DNA of 24,610 bases from a virus. The position numbers were made by a program, and so were the translations under genes. The notes under the pieces are model-generated. The model saw only the letters and a list, made by a program, of their open reading frames with translations. It did not search any database and was not told the origin of the DNA. This document shows, in pieces, positions 6,298 through 12,149 of the stretch. The stretch spans positions 1-24,610 of the IMG/VR virus record IMGVR_UViG_3300035034_000828; one strand, given 5' to 3'. How positions within the stretch are numbered: position 1 is the first letter of the stretch; each line of letters opens with the position of its first letter.

Positions 6298-6375
6298 GCG
6301 GGGTTGGTGAAAACTCGGTTGTGCGCGACGTGCGCACGGTAGCGCCAACTGTCAGGGGACTGTGACCCCGCTCCA
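6298..6375 (+). ncRNA. tRNA-like element: perfect acceptor stem with CCA, no normal T-arm
   Basis: GCGGGGT (6298-6304) pairs perfectly with ACCCCGC (6365-6371), followed by T and CCA, just like a mature tRNA-Gly end. Inside are a 6-bp stem CGGTTG/CAACTG and a nested hairpin TGCGC/GCGCA, but no TTCGA-type T-loop and no clear anticodon arm. It may be a degenerate tRNA or an RNA shaped to use RNase P or CCA-recognising enzymes. Confidence 0.5.
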
Positions 6376-6409
6376 TATTCGTTGCTCGCTCTACGGAACG
6401 AGTTTTCGT

Positions 6410-6483
6410 TGCCCGTTCGTCTAGTGGCAGGACGCTTGACTCTGAATCAGGAAACTGTGGTTCGAATCCACGCCGGGCATCCA
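6410..6483 (+). tRNA. tRNA-Gln(CTG)
   Basis: Acceptor TGCCCGT/CCGGGCA with U1-A72 as typical for Gln (last pair mismatched), D-stem GTCT/GGAC, anticodon stem CTTGA/TCAGG with loop CTCTGAA, T-arm TGTGG-TTCGAAT-CCACG, T73, CCA. Confidence 0.88.
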
Positions 6484-6500
6484 TAAGTAGAAGAACGTGT

Positions 6501-6577
6501 TGTCCTGTAGCTCAGTGGTAGAGCGGGGTCCTGATAAGGCTCGTCAGTCGGTGGTTCAATCCCACTCAGGACAACCA
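6501..6577 (+). tRNA. tRNA-Ile(GAT)
   Basis: Acceptor TGTCCTG/CAGGACA, D-arm GCTC/GAGC, anticodon stem GGGTC/GGCTC with loop CTGATAA, T-arm GGTGG-TTCAATC-CCACT, A73, CCA. Confidence 0.9.
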
Positions 6578-6587
6578 AAATTTTAAT

Positions 6588-6662
6588 GGTTCCGTGGCGT
6601 AGTTGGAAACGTGTTCGCCTGATTAGCGAAAGTCTGAGGTTCGAATCCTCACGGAACTACCA
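6588..6662 (+). tRNA. Second tRNA with anticodon GAT (Ile)
   Basis: Acceptor GGTTCCG/CGGAACT, anticodon stem TTCGC/GCGAA with loop CTGATTA, T-arm TGAGG-TTCGAAT-CCTCA, A73, CCA. Position 37 is T rather than the usual A, and the body differs from the first GAT tRNA, so its identity is less sure. Confidence 0.8.
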
Positions 6663-6675
6663 AAATGAGGCCACC

Positions 6676-7203
6676 ATGTCAACGACGCAGGCTATGAAAG
6701 ACCATCTTGTTGTGGTCCCCTACAAAGGGATCACGATCTTCGTCATGCCTGATTACTACATGGAAGATGGCATCAGAATGCCGGTCGGCCTGACAAGAGC
6801 GTTTGAGATTGCTGATGCGGTAGGCATGCGTCTACCGACCCCGGATATGGTGGATGCGATCTACAAGGCCGCTGAAATCAAGCTGAGCCCGACGCCCATG
6901 GATTGGCGCGGCGCCATGACTTCGATGGACTACTTCATCCGTCACGACGCGAAGATCGAGGAACAACTTGAAGCATACGGCGACGTTACTGGCAAGCTGA
7001 TCGCCGGTCACAAGAAAGACATCGTGAACATTGCCCGCAACAGCAGCAAGGTCGCGATTTACGGTTGGCACCAAAGAAATGGGTTGCCTATCCAGAATTA
7101 CAATGCTAGGTCTCACCACAGGGAATACAAGGACTACAGCCACGGGCTGCGGCTTGTTTCCAAGAACGGGAAAGACAAGCAAGGACGACTTGTACGAGTC
7201 TGA
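6676..7203 (+). CDS. Unknown phage protein with His-rich C-terminal motif
   Basis: 175 aa from ATG 6676, preceded by GAGG; the frame is open further upstream but would run into a tRNA, so this start is preferred. The C-terminal half has GHKKDIV (111-117), YGWHQRNGLPIQ (129-140) and HHREYKDYSHGLRLV (147-161). The spaced His, Asp and Tyr residues look like a catalytic or metal site, and I recall similar motifs in uncharacterised bacterial proteins, but I cannot name a function. No signal peptide or membrane segment is seen. It lies between the tRNA-Ile and tRNA-Leu groups and ends 5 nt before tRNA-Leu(GAG). Confidence 0.7.
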   Translation: MSTTQAMKDHLVVVPYKGITIFVMPDYYMEDGIRMPVGLTRAFEIADAVGMRLPTPDMVDAIYKAAEIKLSPTPMDWRGAMTSMDYFIRHDAKIEEQLEAYGDVTGKLIAGHKKDIVNIARNSSKVAIYGWHQRNGLPIQNYNARSHHREYKDYSHGLRLVSKNGKDKQGRLVRV

Positions 7204-7208
7204 GAATT

Positions 7209-7290
7209 GCCGATGTGGTGAAATGGTAGACACGCTGGTCTGAGAGGCCAGTTCTTCGGAGTGCTGGTTCAAATCCAGTCATCGGCACCA
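7209..7290 (+). tRNA. tRNA-Leu(GAG)
   Basis: Acceptor GCCGATG/CATCGGC, Leu-type D-arm with GGTAGACAC, anticodon stem CTGGT/GCCAG with loop CTGAGAG, class II variable arm, T-arm GCTGG-TTCAAAT-CCAGT, A73, CCA. Confidence 0.92.
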
Positions 7291-7302
7291 AAATACACAC
7301 CT

Positions 7303-7384
7303 GCCGGTGTGGCGAAATGGCATACGCAGCAGGCTTAAACCCTGTGCCTTCGGGTTGTGGGTTCGATTCCCACCACCGGCACCA
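7303..7384 (+). tRNA. tRNA-Leu(TAA)
   Basis: Acceptor GCCGGTG/CACCGGC, Leu-type D-arm, anticodon stem GCAGG/CCTGT with loop CTTAAAC, class II variable arm with CCTTCGGG, T-arm GTGGG-TTCGATT-CCCAC, A73, CCA. Confidence 0.93.
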
Positions 7385-7402
7385 AGAAAATTGAAATAAC
7401 TT

Positions 7403-7481
7403 GCGCGAGTGGGCAAACAAGGTAAAGTCGCCACATTTAGACTGTGGAGTTATGCGGGTTCGATCCCCGCCTCGCGCACCA
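7403..7481 (+). tRNA. tRNA with anticodon TAG (Leu codon CUA), class I body
   Basis: Acceptor GCGCGAG/CTCGCGC, D-stem GGC/GTC with a 12-nt loop, anticodon stem CCACA/TGTGG with loop TTTAGAC, T-arm GCGGG-TTCGATC-CCCGC, A73, CCA. The variable loop is short (AGTTAT), unlike true tRNA-Leu. Confidence 0.78.
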
Positions 7482-7491
7482 AATAACCACA

Positions 7492-7671
7492 ATGAAACGA
7501 AAAACCAAATATACACGTGACTATTTAGCCCCACACGTGGCGCACGTGGCGCATGTGGACCATATAAATGGCGTACCTAACGATAATCGAATTGAAAATC
7601 TCCGGTTCTTGTGCCCCAACTGTCATCAACAGACGGATACTTGGGGACGTAAAAATGCCCGAGCGACGTAA
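7492..7671 (+). CDS. Minimal HNH endonuclease-like protein
   Basis: 59 aa. The core is the HNH motif HVDHINGVPNDNRIENLRFL followed by C-P-N-C-H and QTDTWGRKN. In full-length relatives an N-terminal domain precedes this; here only a short basic stretch and an HVAHVAHV repeat are present, so it is either a remnant or a very small enzyme. No clear Shine-Dalgarno precedes the ATG. The TAA (7669-7671) lies inside the D-arm of the next tRNA, which starts at 7657. Homing-type HNH genes commonly invade tRNA arrays and phage genomes. Confidence 0.65.
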   Translation: MKRKTKYTRDYLAPHVAHVAHVDHINGVPNDNRIENLRFLCPNCHQQTDTWGRKNARAT

Positions 7672-7734
7672 AAGGAATAGCGTACCATCCTCAAAAGATG
7701 GGTTTTGCGGGTTCGAATCCCGCCTCGGGTACCA
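7657..7734 (+). tRNA. tRNA with anticodon CAA (Leu codon UUG), class I body
   Basis: Acceptor GCCCGAG/CTCGGGT, D-stem ACG/CGT with a long loop, anticodon stem CCATC/GATGG with loop CTCAAAA, T-arm GCGGG-TTCGAAT-CCCGC, A73, CCA. The variable loop is short. The first 15 nt overlap the HNH gene. Confidence 0.8.
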
Positions 7735-7743
7735 TAAGTTTCA

Positions 7744-7835
7744 GGTAGTGGGTGTTGGTACACAGGGAGGTTTTATAAACCTTTCAGCGCCCGATTAGCG
7801 TTCTCGACACGGTTCGATCCCGTGCACTACCACCA
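7744..7835 (+). tRNA. tRNA with anticodon TAT (AUA codon) and leucine-like class II body
   Basis: Acceptor GGTAGTG/CACTACC, D-region GGTGTTGGTACACAG similar to tRNA-Leu, anticodon stem GAGGT/ACCTT with loop TTTATAA, a 24-nt variable region, T-arm CACGG-TTCGATC-CCGTG, A73, CCA. The centred loop gives TAT. Bacterial AUA is normally read by a lysidine-modified CAT tRNA, so both anticodon and body are odd. Confidence 0.72.
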
Positions 7836-7848
7836 AAACCGTCTGCGA

Positions 7849-7877
7849 TTGTACTTCCCGAAGTCTTGTGCTATCTT
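7849..7877 (+). promoter_or_regulatory. Sigma70-like promoter before the 7907-9648 cassette
   Basis: TTGTAC (7849-7854), 17-bp spacer, TATCTT (7872-7877). It would start transcription about 20 nt before the ATG at 7907. Confidence 0.5.
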
Positions 7878-7906
7878 TCGGCAATAGTTCAATCGAGGAT
7901 ATCCCC

Positions 7907-8200
7907 ATGTCAACCATCACAATTGTAGACGGTCTAGTCGCAGACGGCGACAGTGCCGCAGTACAGATTCTCGCAGGCCGCTACATGTTTGCCGCTGGCG
8001 GAGCCTTCGGTGGCGGAACGCTGACTTTCAACGTGAATGTTGGGCCAGCAATCGGTGTCCCAGTCACAGACATGTCTTACACGGCTCCGGGCGCAGAGAT
8101 CGTCTGGTTGCCCGCATGCACCGCATTTGTCACTCTTGTCGATTCGACATCCGCTGACATCAATGTGGCGCTCTCAGCGGTGACAGTGGACACTGTCTAA
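7907..8200 (+). CDS. Small beta-rich virion-like protein
   Basis: 97 aa. It is rich in V, T, A and G with alternating strands (MSTITIVDGLVADGDSAAVQ, then YMFAAGGAFGGGTLTFNVNV), the look of a capsid or tail decoration domain. No family is named. It has its own promoter-like sequence and its stop overlaps the start of the next gene by 1 nt (TAATG), so the two are translationally coupled. The place inside a tRNA array, far from the other structural genes, suggests an added cassette. Confidence 0.65.
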   Translation: MSTITIVDGLVADGDSAAVQILAGRYMFAAGGAFGGGTLTFNVNVGPAIGVPVTDMSYTAPGAEIVWLPACTAFVTLVDSTSADINVALSAVTVDTV

Positions 8201-9648
8201 TGCCCCAGTCCGCAATTAGCGCTGCCGCATATTCTGCCGTACTCTCGGCGGTCAGCAGTTCCGTATCCGAAGACCTAGACTTCATCGACCCCGGCGCACC
8301 TCCGGGCGGCGGCGGTGCACCGAGTGTCCCAGCCATTGCGGAATGGTGGGACCCTGACTATTCGAACGCCACCTACTATGAAATTGACGGTAACACCATG
8401 ACCGCCGTCTCAGCAGTTCCAGTAAACGGAAAATTCTGGACACCTGCAATACTTCCTGCCGAAGGTATGTGCTATTTCGAACTGGAAGTTGTTTCCACCG
8501 CAACTGGAAGTGTCTCGAACAGATTCTCTGTAGGAGTTGTTCTGGAAAGCAGGCTAGGGGACTATAACGGCGGCGATCCCATCAACTTCCCAGATGGTGT
8601 AGAACTCCTGAGAAATGGTGTCATCCTTCGCGATGGGGTATCTTTGGTGACTCCTATTCACGCCACGGCAGTAGCCGGTGATGTATTGATGGTTGCCTTC
8701 AATACGTCTTCTCAAAATATCTGGTTTGGATTGAATGGTGTTTGGAGTACGACATCAAACCTACCACCCAGCCCACGTGTGAACGACAATACATTCACTG
8801 CCAATCTTGGTCAAAGGTACTTCCCCGCCGTACGGTTGGACACGGGCGATGGGGCCGGTGATTCCGATGTTGTCCGCCTACGCCTGTCTGAGGCAGAATT
8901 TTCCTACGCACCTCCGGCAAGGTTCGCAGGCATATACGAGATTCAGTATGCCATCGACAATCCGCCCGCTGCTGGCGTTGGAACCGACCCTTACTGGGAT
9001 CAGGTTGTTCTGCTATCCGGTTGGGATGGTACGGACGGAGATCAACCAGAAACAGATGAAAGCTCTGACCCAAAGACATTCTCTTGGGAGGGTGTCAGCG
9101 AAGTAAGCAACACACAATCCAAGTTTGGAGGTACGTCTCTATTCGTCGATGAGGACGATTACATCCAACTCGACGTGACAGAGTTTGCCCCACTCAACGG
9201 CGACTTCACGATGGAGTGCTTCTTCTATTGCACGAACATCTTTCAGTCTGATTTTCTGTTTGGAGACTACAATTTCGCCGGAAACGGCACCTTCGGTTTC
9301 GGACGTAGCCCAAATGAGCGGGTCTATATAAGTTGTAGAAACCTCGACGCACTATATCTCGAAGGGGCTACGACTTTCAGCCTGAATGTGTGGAATCATT
9401 TTGCGATCACGCGGGAGAATGACACACTCAGGGTGTTTTTGAATGGGACGCTTGACGGAACAAAGACCGGAGCGCGGGGAGTGACTCTAATCACCGGAGG
9501 CGATCCGAACTATTACTTGGGAATCGGACGCACTTCAACAGGGTTTGCTCCGAGAACTGGTTGGATCGACGAAATGAGAATCACTAACGGTGTGGCAAGG
9601 TACACGGCATCCTTCACCGCCCCGACTGAGAAATTCCCACGCGGATGA
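8200..9648 (+). CDS. Tail or adhesin protein with SPRY-like and LamG-like domains
   Basis: 482 aa. A Gly/Pro-rich linker (about 31-43) leads to a SPRY/concanavalin-like region (about 47-235). The C-terminal third is a LamG-like lectin fold: WDQVVLLSGWDGTDGD, SKFGGTSLFVDEDDYIQLDV, FTMECFFYC, WNHFAITRENDTLRVFLNGT and IDEMRITNGVARYT are its usual blocks. Such domains bind glycans, so a role in host-surface recognition is likely. The stop TGA (9646-9648) lies within the acceptor stem of tRNA-Ser(CGA), which begins at 9643. Confidence 0.8.
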   Translation: MPQSAISAAAYSAVLSAVSSSVSEDLDFIDPGAPPGGGGAPSVPAIAEWWDPDYSNATYYEIDGNTMTAVSAVPVNGKFWTPAILPAEGMCYFELEVVSTATGSVSNRFSVGVVLESRLGDYNGGDPINFPDGVELLRNGVILRDGVSLVTPIHATAVAGDVLMVAFNTSSQNIWFGLNGVWSTTSNLPPSPRVNDNTFTANLGQRYFPAVRLDTGDGAGDSDVVRLRLSEAEFSYAPPARFAGIYEIQYAIDNPPAAGVGTDPYWDQVVLLSGWDGTDGDQPETDESSDPKTFSWEGVSEVSNTQSKFGGTSLFVDEDDYIQLDVTEFAPLNGDFTMECFFYCTNIFQSDFLFGDYNFAGNGTFGFGRSPNERVYISCRNLDALYLEGATTFSLNVWNHFAITRENDTLRVFLNGTLDGTKTGARGVTLITGGDPNYYLGIGRTSTGFAPRTGWIDEMRITNGVARYTASFTAPTEKFPRG

Positions 9649-9729
9649 TGAACTCGACTGGTGTCGGGGACCGCTTCGAAAGCGAATCGCTCCGCAAGGA
9701 GTGGGGTTCGATTCCTCCGTCATCCACCA
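9643..9729 (+). tRNA. tRNA-Ser(CGA)
   Basis: Acceptor GGATGAT/GTCATCC, loop TTCGAAA (anticodon CGA), class II variable arm GCTCCGCAAGGAGT, T-loop TTCGATT, A73 (bacterial tRNA-Ser usually has G73), CCA. The first 6 nt overlap the preceding gene, including its stop codon. Confidence 0.87.
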
Positions 9730-9732
9730 ATT

Positions 9733-9819
9733 GGAGAGTGATCGGTGCTGGTGCACCGGGCTGTTTTGAAAGCAGAACGTCCCTACGGGGATGGGGTTCA
9801 ATTCCTCCGCTCTCCGCCA
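9733..9819 (+). tRNA. tRNA-Ser(TGA)
   Basis: Acceptor GGAGAGT/GCTCTCC, anticodon loop TTTGAAA on stem CTGT/GCAG, variable arm GTCCCTACGGGGAT, T-loop TTCAATT, G73, CCA. Its 3' half is nearly the same as that of tRNA-Ser(GCT). Confidence 0.92.
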
Positions 9820-9826
9820 ATACAAG

Positions 9827-9855
9827 TTGACAGAATCAGTTCTACCGGTCATTGT
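9827..9855 (+). promoter_or_regulatory. Sigma70-like promoter before tRNA-Gln(TTG)
   Basis: Perfect TTGACA (9827-9832), 17-bp spacer, CATTGT (9850-9855). The predicted start is a few nt before the tRNA at 9867. Confidence 0.5.
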
Positions 9856-9866
9856 GGACCAACTGA

Positions 9867-9945
9867 TGGGGAGTGGAGCGGAATGGTATCGCGCCTGACT
9901 TTGAATCAGGATATTTTGCAGGTTCGAATCCTGCCTCCCCAACCA
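9867..9945 (+). tRNA. tRNA-Gln(TTG)
   Basis: Acceptor TGGGGAG/CTCCCCA with U1-A72 as in Gln tRNAs, anticodon stem CCTGA/TCAGG with loop CTTTGAA, T-arm GCAGG-TTCGAAT-CCTGC, A73, CCA. The variable region is slightly long. Confidence 0.92.
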
Positions 9946-10023
9946 GAAAATACCTCTTGCGAATCACTTGATCCCCTGCTACTGCTAAGGTTCAAACAAC
10001 CTTTAAGAAGTAAGGAGAACGCG

Positions 10024-10239
10024 ATGAGCGATGGAGCAAATGCTGCTGGGGTTCTGGAACAAGTCCAGAATGCGCGGCGAAAGAAGAAGATCGAGAGCCT
10101 CAAGGCGAAGCTGAGCAACATGCTCGACGACCGTGAGAAGGCAGAGAAGGCGCTGGCAGATATCGACCAGTCCATCTTGGACGCACTGACCGATGAAGGT
10201 CTGACCGACGCGGCGTCTGTCGCGGAAGTCCTCGGCTGA
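10024..10239 (+). CDS. Small coiled-coil protein, unknown
   Basis: 71 aa with AAGGAG upstream. Residues about 10-60 form an almost continuous charged helix (VLEQVQNARRKKKIESLKAK, then KLSNMLDDREKAEKALADID), likely a coiled coil. No family is recognised. It heads a group of three genes between tRNA-Gln(TTG) and tRNA-Arg(CCG). Confidence 0.7.
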   Translation: MSDGANAAGVLEQVQNARRKKKIESLKAKLSNMLDDREKAEKALADIDQSILDALTDEGLTDAASVAEVLG

Positions 10240-10285
10240 AATCACGGGGGCGGTGAAAGCCACCCCGCCATTGATGGAGGCACAT

Positions 10286-10441
10286 GTGGCTTATCGCAAA
10301 AAGCACATCAGCACCAAAGATAAGCCTTACAAGTGTGTAGGTTGGGGACCCGGTCCAAACAGCCTTCTTGTACCTAAATTCGCACCAAAAACCGAGAAGG
10401 AACTTGCCAAGATGGAAACCCTTGTTCGGAAATTCCGATGA
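10286..10441 (+). CDS. Small basic protein, unknown
   Basis: 51 aa from GTG 10286, chosen because GGAGG sits 5 nt before it; the frame is open further upstream (GTG 10253) but without a good ribosome site. The sequence begins MAYRKKHISTKDKPYKCVGW and includes GPGPNSLLVPKFAPKTEKEL. It is basic and Pro/Lys-rich, with no recognised family. The stop overlaps the ATG of the next gene (ATGA), so the two are coupled. Confidence 0.65.
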   Translation: MAYRKKHISTKDKPYKCVGWGPGPNSLLVPKFAPKTEKELAKMETLVRKFR

Positions 10442-11094
10442 TTCGCCGCGAGGACTGCTACCTCTCGAAGGAAGACATTGCGCATAACAGGCTTTACAAG
10501 AAAGCTGAAAAACAAACACAAACCATTCTTGGGCACACGATTTACGAGGGTGGTGGGACCACTACAAAAACGTGGGTGAGCGATTACAGCCCCGACTTTG
10601 AAATCTACATCAAGCAGACTTCTGTAGGCAAGAACCCCAAGATTTCTTTCGGCCCGGTGACGACAGCCCTGAACAGTCTTTTCTATGATGGTCATTGGAT
10701 TGAGGCGATGGTGACGCAGAAGAACGTCAAAGGCAACAACCCCGTTCGTGTCTATCTAACTGACGGAACCAACCGCTACAAGCTGTACAGCATCCCGTTC
10801 GAGGAATTGCAGATCATTGGCAAAGCCAACGGCAGATATGATTTTGCTGACACGCCTAAAATGGTTGGTCGGAACCTTCTGCGCACGCACTCTCTCGTCG
10901 CCGACGCCACGCCGACACACTTTTCCGGCAAGGTAGAAATCGTGAAGGTGGATCGCGATCCATTCGATATTCTTTCGGAACGATACCCACGAAAGCCCGC
11001 AAGAAAGTTGACCATGAATACGATGGTTGGTAACAGAACACTTGGAGAGCGCTTGAAAGAGACACTTTCTGACCGAACACACTTGACGCCCTGA
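10438..11094 (+). CDS. Unknown phage protein
   Basis: 218 aa. Alpha/beta composition without a motif I can name: an N-terminal charged helix (YLSKEDIAHNRLYKKAEKQT), a W-V-S-D-Y strand region, then VRVYLTDGTNRYKLYSIPF and a Lys/Arg-rich C-terminus. No signal peptide or membrane segment. It is translationally coupled to the preceding small gene and ends 25 nt before tRNA-Arg(CCG). Codon use looks like the neighbours. Confidence 0.7.
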   Translation: MIRREDCYLSKEDIAHNRLYKKAEKQTQTILGHTIYEGGGTTTKTWVSDYSPDFEIYIKQTSVGKNPKISFGPVTTALNSLFYDGHWIEAMVTQKNVKGNNPVRVYLTDGTNRYKLYSIPFEELQIIGKANGRYDFADTPKMVGRNLLRTHSLVADATPTHFSGKVEIVKVDRDPFDILSERYPRKPARKLTMNTMVGNRTLGERLKETLSDRTHLTP

Positions 11095-11119
11095 CGGGCG
11101 CGAGTTATAAACAACCAAT

Positions 11120-11196
11120 ACCCTCGTAACTCAGTGGACAGAGTTCTTCCCTCCGAAGGAAGCGGTCGCTAGGTTCGAATCCTGCCGAGGGTACCA
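11120..11196 (+). tRNA. tRNA-Arg(CCG)
   Basis: Acceptor ACCCTCG/CGAGGGT, D-stem ACTC/GAGT, anticodon stem CTTCC/GGAAG with loop CTCCGAA, T-loop TTCGAAT, A73, CCA. The outer T-stem pair is mismatched. Confidence 0.9.
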
Positions 11197-11202
11197 AAAT
11201 AT

Positions 11203-11284
11203 AGGTGCAGAACCTAGTCCTCGGAGGTCGGGGAGTGGTCTCCAAAACCATAGGTAAGGGGTTCGATACCTCCTGCATCTGCCA
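11203..11284 (+). tRNA. tRNA-Trp(CCA)
   Basis: Acceptor AGGTGCA/TGCATCT, anticodon stem GTGGT/ACCAT with loop CTCCAAA, T-loop TTCGATA, G73 and A1-U72 as expected for Trp, CCA. At 82 nt it is slightly long in the D and variable regions. Confidence 0.88.
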
Positions 11285-11305
11285 ACTCTATCAGGTGACG
11301 CCAGC

Positions 11306-11488
11306 ATGAACTGTGCCAACGATTCGAATTGCAGAATAAATCCAAAATCCTGTATATGTGACAAATGCGGCAGGACACTGGACGAAATTCTAGTCTGGCT
11401 AAAGATGCCAGAAGATGATCGAGAACACACAAGATGCTTGGTACGAGAAAGACGAAAAGGCGGGAAAAGTATTATCCCACACAACTAA
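11306..11488 (+). CDS. Small Cys-rich DUF1289-like protein
   Basis: 60 aa. Five cysteines (3, 9, 16, 18, 21) precede CGRTLDEILVWLKMPEDDRE, which matches the DUF1289 pattern of a C-x2-C-G-R-T knuckle, an E-I-x-x-W helix and a charged tail. These short bacterial proteins are thought to bind zinc or a metal cluster; the function is unknown. The TAA ends 1 nt before tRNA-Thr(GGT), another near-overlap of a stop codon and a tRNA end. Confidence 0.72.
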   Translation: MNCANDSNCRINPKSCICDKCGRTLDEILVWLKMPEDDREHTRCLVRERRKGGKSIIPHN

Positions 11489-11489
11489 C

Positions 11490-11564
11490 GCCGCTGTAGT
11501 GATAATGGTAGCACAACCCTTTGGTAGGGGGTTAGAAAGGGTTCGATTCCCTTCTGCGGCACCA
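11490..11564 (+). tRNA. tRNA-Thr(GGT)
   Basis: Acceptor GCCGCTG/CTGCGGC with one T-T mismatch, D-stem GTG/CAC, anticodon stem ACCCT/GGGGT with loop TTGGTAG, T-arm AAGGG-TTCGATT-CCCTT, A73, CCA. Confidence 0.88.
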
Positions 11565-11571
11565 ACACTTG

Positions 11572-11594
11572 AAAGGAGGTCCACTATGTCATAG
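11572..11594 (+). other. Two-codon minigene (AUG UCA UAG) with perfect Shine-Dalgarno
   Basis: AAAGGAGGT (11572-11580) is a full anti-16S match, 5 nt before ATG 11586, which is followed by TCA and TAG. Such minigenes, as in the phage lambda bar regions, cause peptidyl-tRNA drop-off. It may instead be a leader for the gene at 11614 or a broken start. Confidence 0.5.
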
Positions 11595-11613
11595 CCAACA
11601 TAGGAGACTAACC

Positions 11614-11859
11614 ATGAACCATCGCCGAAAGAAGTCCCGTATTCACATGGGACAAGGCAGCCGGAACTATCTCAAGAGGAAACTCTCAAACGAGGACTGG
11701 CGTTGGTGGCAGAATACACCTTCAAGTCACCACATAATTTTTCACACGAGACCTCGACGCCGCAAAGAGCGGTACTTCGAACAGCTTGTCCTCAAAGGTG
11801 GGGACGCTGATGATATGGCTTGGCCGCTCGACAGAAAGCCGCACCACTATTACTGGTAA
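11614..11859 (+). CDS. Small basic aromatic protein, unknown
   Basis: 81 aa from ATG 11614, with AGGAGA 6 nt before it. Very basic at the start (NHRRKKSRIHMGQGSRNYLK), with many Trp, His and Tyr, ending in RKPHHYYW. It resembles RNA-binding or ribosome-associated small proteins in composition only; no family is recognised. The TAA ends 3 nt before tRNA-Ser(GCT). The minigene at 11586 lies directly upstream. Confidence 0.65.
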   Translation: MNHRRKKSRIHMGQGSRNYLKRKLSNEDWRWWQNTPSSHHIIFHTRPRRRKERYFEQLVLKGGDADDMAWPLDRKPHHYYW

Positions 11860-11862
11860 CCC

Positions 11863-11949
11863 GGAGAGTGATTCAGGCTGGTGCCTGAGACCGGTTGCTA
11901 ACCGAATCGCCCCGCAAGGGGTGGGGTTCAATTCCTCCGCTCTCCGCCA
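11863..11949 (+). tRNA. tRNA-Ser(GCT)
   Basis: Acceptor GGAGAGT/GCTCTCC, loop TTGCTAA (anticodon GCT), variable arm GCCCCGCAAGGGGT, T-loop TTCAATT, G73, CCA. Its 3' half repeats that of tRNA-Ser(TGA). Confidence 0.9.
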
Positions 11950-11970
11950 ACATCATCAAAGGAGACTTCC

Positions 11971-12141
11971 ATGACCCTAGTCGCAACGGCGTACACACTC
12001 GAAGACGCAATCGCAGAAGCAACCGCCCTAGAAGATATGGGCGAGCTTACGGATCAGATTCTTCGTGACATCGCCTACAACTACGGTGTAGGATACGACA
12101 CGCTTTCCGAGGCGTTGAAATGGGAATTTGAAAACAGTTAG
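11971..12141 (+). CDS. Small acidic helical protein, unknown
   Basis: 56 aa from ATG 11971 with AAAGGAGA upstream. The sequence (AYTLEDAIAEATALEDMGEL, then DQILRDIAYNYGVGYDTLSEAL) is acidic and mostly helical. The stop TAG forms part of the AGGAGA ribosome site of the Pth2 gene, which starts 8 nt later, so the two are probably translated together. A role as a partner or regulator of Pth2 is only a positional guess. Confidence 0.68.
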   Translation: MTLVATAYTLEDAIAEATALEDMGELTDQILRDIAYNYGVGYDTLSEALKWEFENS

Positions 12142-12149
12142 GAGATATC

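Noticed and set aside
6586-6675. Upstream extension of the 6676 gene
   Set aside because: It would run through tRNA-Ile and has no ribosome site; ATG 6676 is better placed.
11586-11859. Reading through the TAG codons at 11592 and 11601 opens another long frame, which might suggest amber recoding
   Set aside because: No tRNA with anticodon CTA is present in the array, clear genes in the window end in TAG (for example at 3811, 12141, 13779), and the frame is simply a shadow of the gene at 11614.
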